A stretch of DNA of 19,541 nt from the NCBI GenBank assembly GCA_035267045.1, contig DATFMH010000087.1, positions 1-19,541 on the forward strand, read 5' to 3'. The translations under genes were made by a program, and so were the position numbers. The DNA is from DATFMH01 sp035267045. GTDB lineage: Bacteria; Bacteroidota; Rhodothermia; Balneolales; DATFMH01. Shown in pieces: positions 16,319 to 19,541 of this stretch (its first letter is position 1; every line of letters starts with the position of its first letter). Below the pieces are notes generated by a model. It saw only the letters and a program-made list of their open reading frames with translations, had not been told where the DNA came from and searched no databases.

Positions 16319-16397
16319 TTGAGTTATAACAGGACGAAGCTCGCAGGGATGTATCATACCATGTCTCTACCGGTTTGTGCACATTCAATTAAGATCC
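16319..16397 (+). repeat. REP-like repeat, copy 2
   Basis: A 79-base diverged copy of the unit at 14936-15012, same orientation. Its central part, from GCAGGGATGTAT (16343) to TCTCTAC, folds into a less perfect hairpin with a GTAT-C-ATAC tip. The following TTTGTG (16374-16379) and AAGATCC (16391-16397) match copy 1 with a small length difference. It lies about 60 bases before the barrel gene start, inside that gene's upstream region. Confidence 0.55.
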
Positions 16398-16502
16398 ACA
16401 AAGTCATAAAATCTTTTGCAGATCCGGCTTGTATATAATTATGTCAATTTTCATTTCTTATTATCATCACATTATCATATACTTATAAAATATGAGTACA
16501 GT

Positions 16503-16637
16503 CCTGTAGCGTTATACAGGGCTGTAAAACTATCAAACGAGGATTTGGGTTTGGTATCATGAATTCATCAAGCGACGCTTCAACAAGCTACCTGATTGAT
16601 ATTCTCATCCGGTAACCTAAAAGCTTGGACCAAACCC
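16503..16637 (+). ncRNA. Candidate structured 5' leader of the peptidase gene
   Basis: Upstream hairpin: CCTGTA (16503-16508) with TACAGG (16515-16520). Main element: GGGTTTGGT (16547-16555) pairs perfectly with ACCAAACCC (16629-16637) and closes a junction. Inside are a small hairpin AAGC-GAC-GCTT (16570-16580) and a longer arm AAGCTACCTGAT (16585-16596) with ATCCGGT (16607-16613) and AGCTT (16622-16626), one mismatch and one bulge. The closing stem ends 11 bases before the Shine-Dalgarno GAGGG. The layout resembles a riboswitch or protein-binding leader, but it fits no class I can recall. Pairing was found by eye only. Confidence 0.4.
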
Positions 16638-16662
16638 TGAACTAACATGAGGGACATACTTT

Positions 16663-18822
16663 ATGAAACGAACTATAACTCTAACAATGCTATGCATCTC
16701 GCTGGTCGTAATGACTTTTTACGGATGCAAACGTACAGCCAAAGAAGATACATCAGCTGCAATGACTGAAAATCCATTTTTTAAACCGAGTACCCTTCCA
16801 TACCAGGCTCCTCCTTTCGATAAAATCAAAAATGAGGATTTCGAACCGGCAATTTTGGAAGGTATGAAACAACAGATTGCTGAAATTCAACAAATAACAG
16901 ATAATTCTGAAGCACCAACCGTTGAGAATACACTCATTCCACTTGAAAAAAGTGGACGAATGCTGGACCGTACCTACCGTGTATTCAGTGCTTTAACCAG
17001 CGCCAATACCAATGATACGTTACAAAAAGTTCAACAGGTTGTGGCTCCCAAACTGGCCGCTCATCAGGATGCAATTTATCTAAACGATAAATTATTCAAG
17101 CGAATCAAAACCATATATGATGAGCGCGATCAAATGGATCTTGATCCTGAAACCAATAAACTGGTTGAATATTATTACCAGGAATTTGTACATGCCGGAG
17201 CTAACCTTTCGGATGCAGATAAAACCAAACTCAAAAAATTGAATGAGGAAGAAGCCACTCTTCGTACAAAATTTGAAAACAAACTACTTAAAGGTACCAA
17301 AGATGGCGCCCTTGTGGTCAGTGATAAAGCGGATCTTGCCGGCCTCACGCCTGCTGAAATCCAGGCAGCTGCAGGTGCGGCCAAATCCCGTGGGCTTGAA
17401 GGGAAATGGGTACTTCCTCTTCAAAATACTACCCAGCAACCGGCATTGCAGTCACTTAAAAACCGTAATATTCGTGAAAAACTTTTCAAACAATCATGGA
17501 CACGTACCGAGCTTGGTGATAAAAACGACACACGAGATGATATAAAGCGGATCGCTAAAATACGTGCTGAAAAAGCTGAGTTACTGGGATTCCCGACCTA
17601 TTCAGCCTGGAAACTCGAAGATCAAATGGCGAAAAATCCGTCTAATGTCCAAACATTCCTTGGCAAACTGGTTCCCGCTTCTGTTGTTAATGCGCAGAAG
17701 GAAGCCGACGATATCCAATCGATGATCAATGAAACAGGTGGTAATTTCAAACTGCAACCATGGGACTGGAATTACTATGCCGAGAAAGTGCGTAAGGCCC
17801 GTTATGATCTCGATGAATCACAGATCAAACCGTATTTTGAACTGAATAATGTGCTGGAAAACGGTGTATTCTATGCCGCTCATGAGTTATACGGACTGAG
17901 TTTTAAAGAACGCCATGATCTTCCGGTTTACAACCCGGATGTTCGAGTATTTAATGTCATGGACAGTGACGGATCGCAAGTTGGTATCTTTTATGCAGAC
18001 TATTACAAAAGGGATAATAAATCAGGCGGCGCATGGATGTCGAGCATAGTCGGTCAATCTAAATTATTGGGAACGAAACCGGTCATTTATAATGTGGCCA
18101 ATTTTCCAAAACCGGCACCGGGTCAGCCCGCACTACTCACATATGATGAAGTAACCACCATGTTCCACGAATTTGGTCATGCGTTGCACGGATTCTTTTC
18201 AAATGTGGAATATCCAAGTTTATCGGGAACATCTGTGGCACGGGATTTTGTAGAGCTTCCGTCACAATTCAACGAACATTGGGCATTGTATCCGAGCGTA
18301 TTCTCACATTATGCTGTTCATTATAAAACCGGCAAGCCAATGCCTGATGAACTGGTCGAAAAGATCAAGAAATCCCGTCAGTTTAATCAGGGTTATGATT
18401 TGACTGAGCTACTTGCTGCTGCTGAGCTTGATATGGCATGGCACACCCTTTCTGCTGATGCCCCTGAACAGGATGTGGACAAATTCGAATCCGAGTCACT
18501 TAAAAAGGATAATTTGGCTCTGCAGGAGGTTCCGCCCCGCTATCGCTCCAGTTATTTCATGCACATATGGGGACATGGATATGCCTCGGGTTATTATGCA
18601 TACCTGTGGAGTGAGATGCTCGATCAGGATGCTTACGAATGGTTCAAAGAAAATGGCGGATTGACTCGTGAAAATGGAGATCGTTTTCGGAATATGATAT
18701 TGTCACGGGGTAATACCGAAGATCTTGCAAAGATGTACCGTGACTTCCGCGGCAGCGATCCTACGATTGAACCGTTACTTAAAGCCAGGGGATTAACTAC
18801 TCAATTATCAATTAGCAATTAA
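16663..18822 (+). CDS. dcp: M3-family peptidyl-dipeptidase (Dcp-like), lipoprotein
   Basis: A 719-residue zinc metallopeptidase that removes dipeptides from the C-terminus of oligopeptides; the Dcp subgroup is full length with this architecture. The zinc site is intact: HEFGH at 502-506 within TMFHEFGHALHGFFS, and Glu531 in FVELPSQFNEHW as the third ligand, 29 residues after the first His as in thimet oligopeptidase. The C-terminal substrate region SSYFMHIWGHGYASGYYAY is also present. The N-terminus differs from cytoplasmic E. coli Dcp: a signal segment ends in FYGC with Cys22 as probable lipid anchor, although Phe at -3 is atypical. The enzyme is therefore likely periplasmic or surface-attached, consuming peptides outside the cytoplasm. 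GAGGG lies 9 bases before the ATG. Strong terminator after it. Confidence 0.93.
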   Translation: MKRTITLTMLCISLVVMTFYGCKRTAKEDTSAAMTENPFFKPSTLPYQAPPFDKIKNEDFEPAILEGMKQQIAEIQQITDNSEAPTVENTLIPLEKSGRMLDRTYRVFSALTSANTNDTLQKVQQVVAPKLAAHQDAIYLNDKLFKRIKTIYDERDQMDLDPETNKLVEYYYQEFVHAGANLSDADKTKLKKLNEEEATLRTKFENKLLKGTKDGALVVSDKADLAGLTPAEIQAAAGAAKSRGLEGKWVLPLQNTTQQPALQSLKNRNIREKLFKQSWTRTELGDKNDTRDDIKRIAKIRAEKAELLGFPTYSAWKLEDQMAKNPSNVQTFLGKLVPASVVNAQKEADDIQSMINETGGNFKLQPWDWNYYAEKVRKARYDLDESQIKPYFELNNVLENGVFYAAHELYGLSFKERHDLPVYNPDVRVFNVMDSDGSQVGIFYADYYKRDNKSGGAWMSSIVGQSKLLGTKPVIYNVANFPKPAPGQPALLTYDEVTTMFHEFGHALHGFFSNVEYPSLSGTSVARDFVELPSQFNEHWALYPSVFSHYAVHYKTGKPMPDELVEKIKKSRQFNQGYDLTELLAAAELDMAWHTLSADAPEQDVDKFESESLKKDNLALQEVPPRYRSSYFMHIWGHGYASGYYAYLWSEMLDQDAYEWFKENGGLTRENGDRFRNMILSRGNTEDLAKMYRDFRGSDPTIEPLLKARGLTTQLSISN

Positions 18823-18833
18823 CAATTATCAGT

Positions 18834-18868
18834 AAAAAAAGACAGGTTCGTGCGGACCTGTCTTTTTT
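18834..18868 (+). terminator. Rho-independent terminator of the peptidase gene
   Basis: AAAAAGACAGGT (18836-18847) pairs with ACCTGTCTTTTT (from 18856) around an 8-base loop, ending in six T. With A runs on the other side it may work in both directions. Confidence 0.92.
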
Positions 18869-19175
18869 GGGGTTAACGGCTTGAGACTGTCTGACCTATT
18901 ATTCCGATTTTTTGAGTTGTTAGTCGTTCATTTCTCATCATTACTTTATACACTTTCTATAAACCTATATTTTACTCCATTGTTCATCGATATATGCTAA
19001 TTGAACAATGAATAATCCTCCTACCGATTAACGTTTTTAACGTATCACTGTCTCTCCATGGTTCTCTTATTGAATTCTAAAAGATACATTATTAAAGAAT
19101 TTAAACTATTGTTATTACTATAATTGCATTATTCTTTCTATAGCTATAAATAGTACTAATAACAAGGAGTGACCA
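18869..19175. promoter_or_regulatory. Upstream region of the NIPSNAP-like gene with a 9-base dyad
   Basis: A 307-base A/T-rich stretch with no supported gene. CATTGTTCA (18978-18986) and TGAACAATG (19002-19010) are a perfect inverted repeat with a 15-base centre, with no T run after it, so an operator or mRNA stem rather than a terminator. The promoter of the next gene must lie between here and 19160, but no clear match stands out. AAGGAG at 19164-19169 is the ribosome binding site of the next gene. Confidence 0.35.
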
Positions 19176-19478
19176 ATGATTGTCGTGCGCAATGTATTTA
19201 AACTTAAATTCGGTATGGCTCGTGAAGCTGTTGATTTATGGAAGAAATGGATTCCCGAATCTAAAAAAGTAAGCAAATCCAATGCTGAAATTCGTTTGCT
19301 GACTGATCTTGTTGGTGATTATTATACACTGGTAGTTGAGATATCTGCTGAATCACTTACAGATTATGATAATTGGTCGAAAAATACCATGGGAAGCAAG
19401 GAATTCGGAGACTGGTATAAAAAATTCAAACCGCTTGCCGAAGGTGGTTACCGGGAAATAATGACCGTGGAAAAATAA
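19176..19478 (+). CDS. Small NIPSNAP-like / dimeric alpha-beta-barrel protein
   Basis: A 100-residue soluble protein with no signal peptide. Its pattern is strand (MIVVRNVFKLKFG), helix (MAREAVDLWKKWIPESKKV), strand (AEIRLLTDLVG), strand (YYTLVVEISAES), helix (LTDYDNWSKN and KEFGDWYKKFKPL), strand (GGYREIMTVEK). This is the ferredoxin-like order of the dimeric alpha-beta barrel fold, and the sequence looks most like NIPSNAP-type proteins. No catalytic residues or cofactor site can be named, so the function is unknown. The start is well supported: AAGGAG six bases before the ATG is the best Shine-Dalgarno sequence in the window, suggesting high expression. No downstream gene is seen in the last 63 bases. 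Confidence 0.8.
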   Translation: MIVVRNVFKLKFGMAREAVDLWKKWIPESKKVSKSNAEIRLLTDLVGDYYTLVVEISAESLTDYDNWSKNTMGSKEFGDWYKKFKPLAEGGYREIMTVEK

Positions 19479-19541
19479 AATAATAGGAATACATAATATT
19501 GAACGGTTTACAGGGTAATATCGGTCTGATGGTTCTAAACC

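Larger units (their letters stand above)
16258..16662. other. Gene-free stretch between barrel gene and peptidase gene
   Basis: A 405-base divergent intergenic region with no supported coding sequence. It holds the minus-strand promoter of the barrel gene (not resolved), REP-like copy 2 (16319-16397), an A/T-rich segment (about 16430-16500) where the peptidase promoter probably lies, a small hairpin (16503-16520), the branched leader (16547-16637), and the peptidase ribosome binding site GAGGG at 16649-16653. Confidence 0.6.

Noticed and set aside
16350..16420. Short plus-strand frame starting ATGTATCATACC
   Set aside because: Only about 22 codons, no ribosome binding site, and it overlaps REP-like copy 2.
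18802..18831. Direct repeat CAATTATCA twice around the peptidase stop codon
   Set aside because: Low-complexity A/T sequence only 9 bases long; no attachment-site or mobile-element context.
14000..19512. A 13-base word TATTGAACGGTTT occurring near 14000 and near 19499
   Set aside because: A few shared 13-mers are expected by chance in about 19.5 kb, and similarity does not continue on either side.

Overview
The window looks like a chromosomal segment from the Bacteroidota/FCB superphylum, most like its Ignavibacteria/Kapabacteria/Balneola-type lineages. The evidence is: a secreted protein ending in a type IX sorting domain that begins with the YPNPFNP signature; a PorV/PorQ-like outer-membrane barrel; the gene order parA-parB-DUF5683 that is typical of Bacteroidota; TPR-rich exported proteins; few Shine-Dalgarno sequences; and promoter candidates of the Bacteroidota form (TTTG, about 19 nt, TAnnTTT). 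The lineage below phylum level is inference. I saw no phage, transposase, CRISPR, tRNA or rRNA.

Left part (1-10882), every gene on the minus strand: transketolase, cut off at the window edge; an exported TPR protein with its own strong terminator; the cluster parA-parB-DUF5683-LOG (chromosome partitioning plus an envelope protein and a nucleotide hydrolase); the cluster ECF sigma factor - membrane anti-sigma factor - T9SS-secreted protein; and uvrC (nucleotide excision repair).

Right part (10883-19541), mostly plus strand: a divergent promoter region; a TPR sensor kinase and NarL-type response regulator separated by a 20-nt perfect dyad; a lipoprotein cytochrome c ending in two overlapping terminator hairpins; a minus-strand PorV-like barrel gene bracketed by two related ~78-nt direct repeats with REP-like hairpins; an M3-family dipeptidyl carboxypeptidase preceded by a structured, riboswitch-like leader; and a small NIPSNAP-like protein with a strong ribosome binding site. 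The last 63 bases hold nothing I can identify.

The strongest candidates for something undescribed are the branched leader RNA at 16547-16637, just upstream of the peptidase ribosome binding site, and the diverged direct-repeat pair around the barrel gene. The sigma/anti-sigma/secreted-protein triad is a plausible envelope signalling module. The remaining genes are recognisable housekeeping or common envelope functions.
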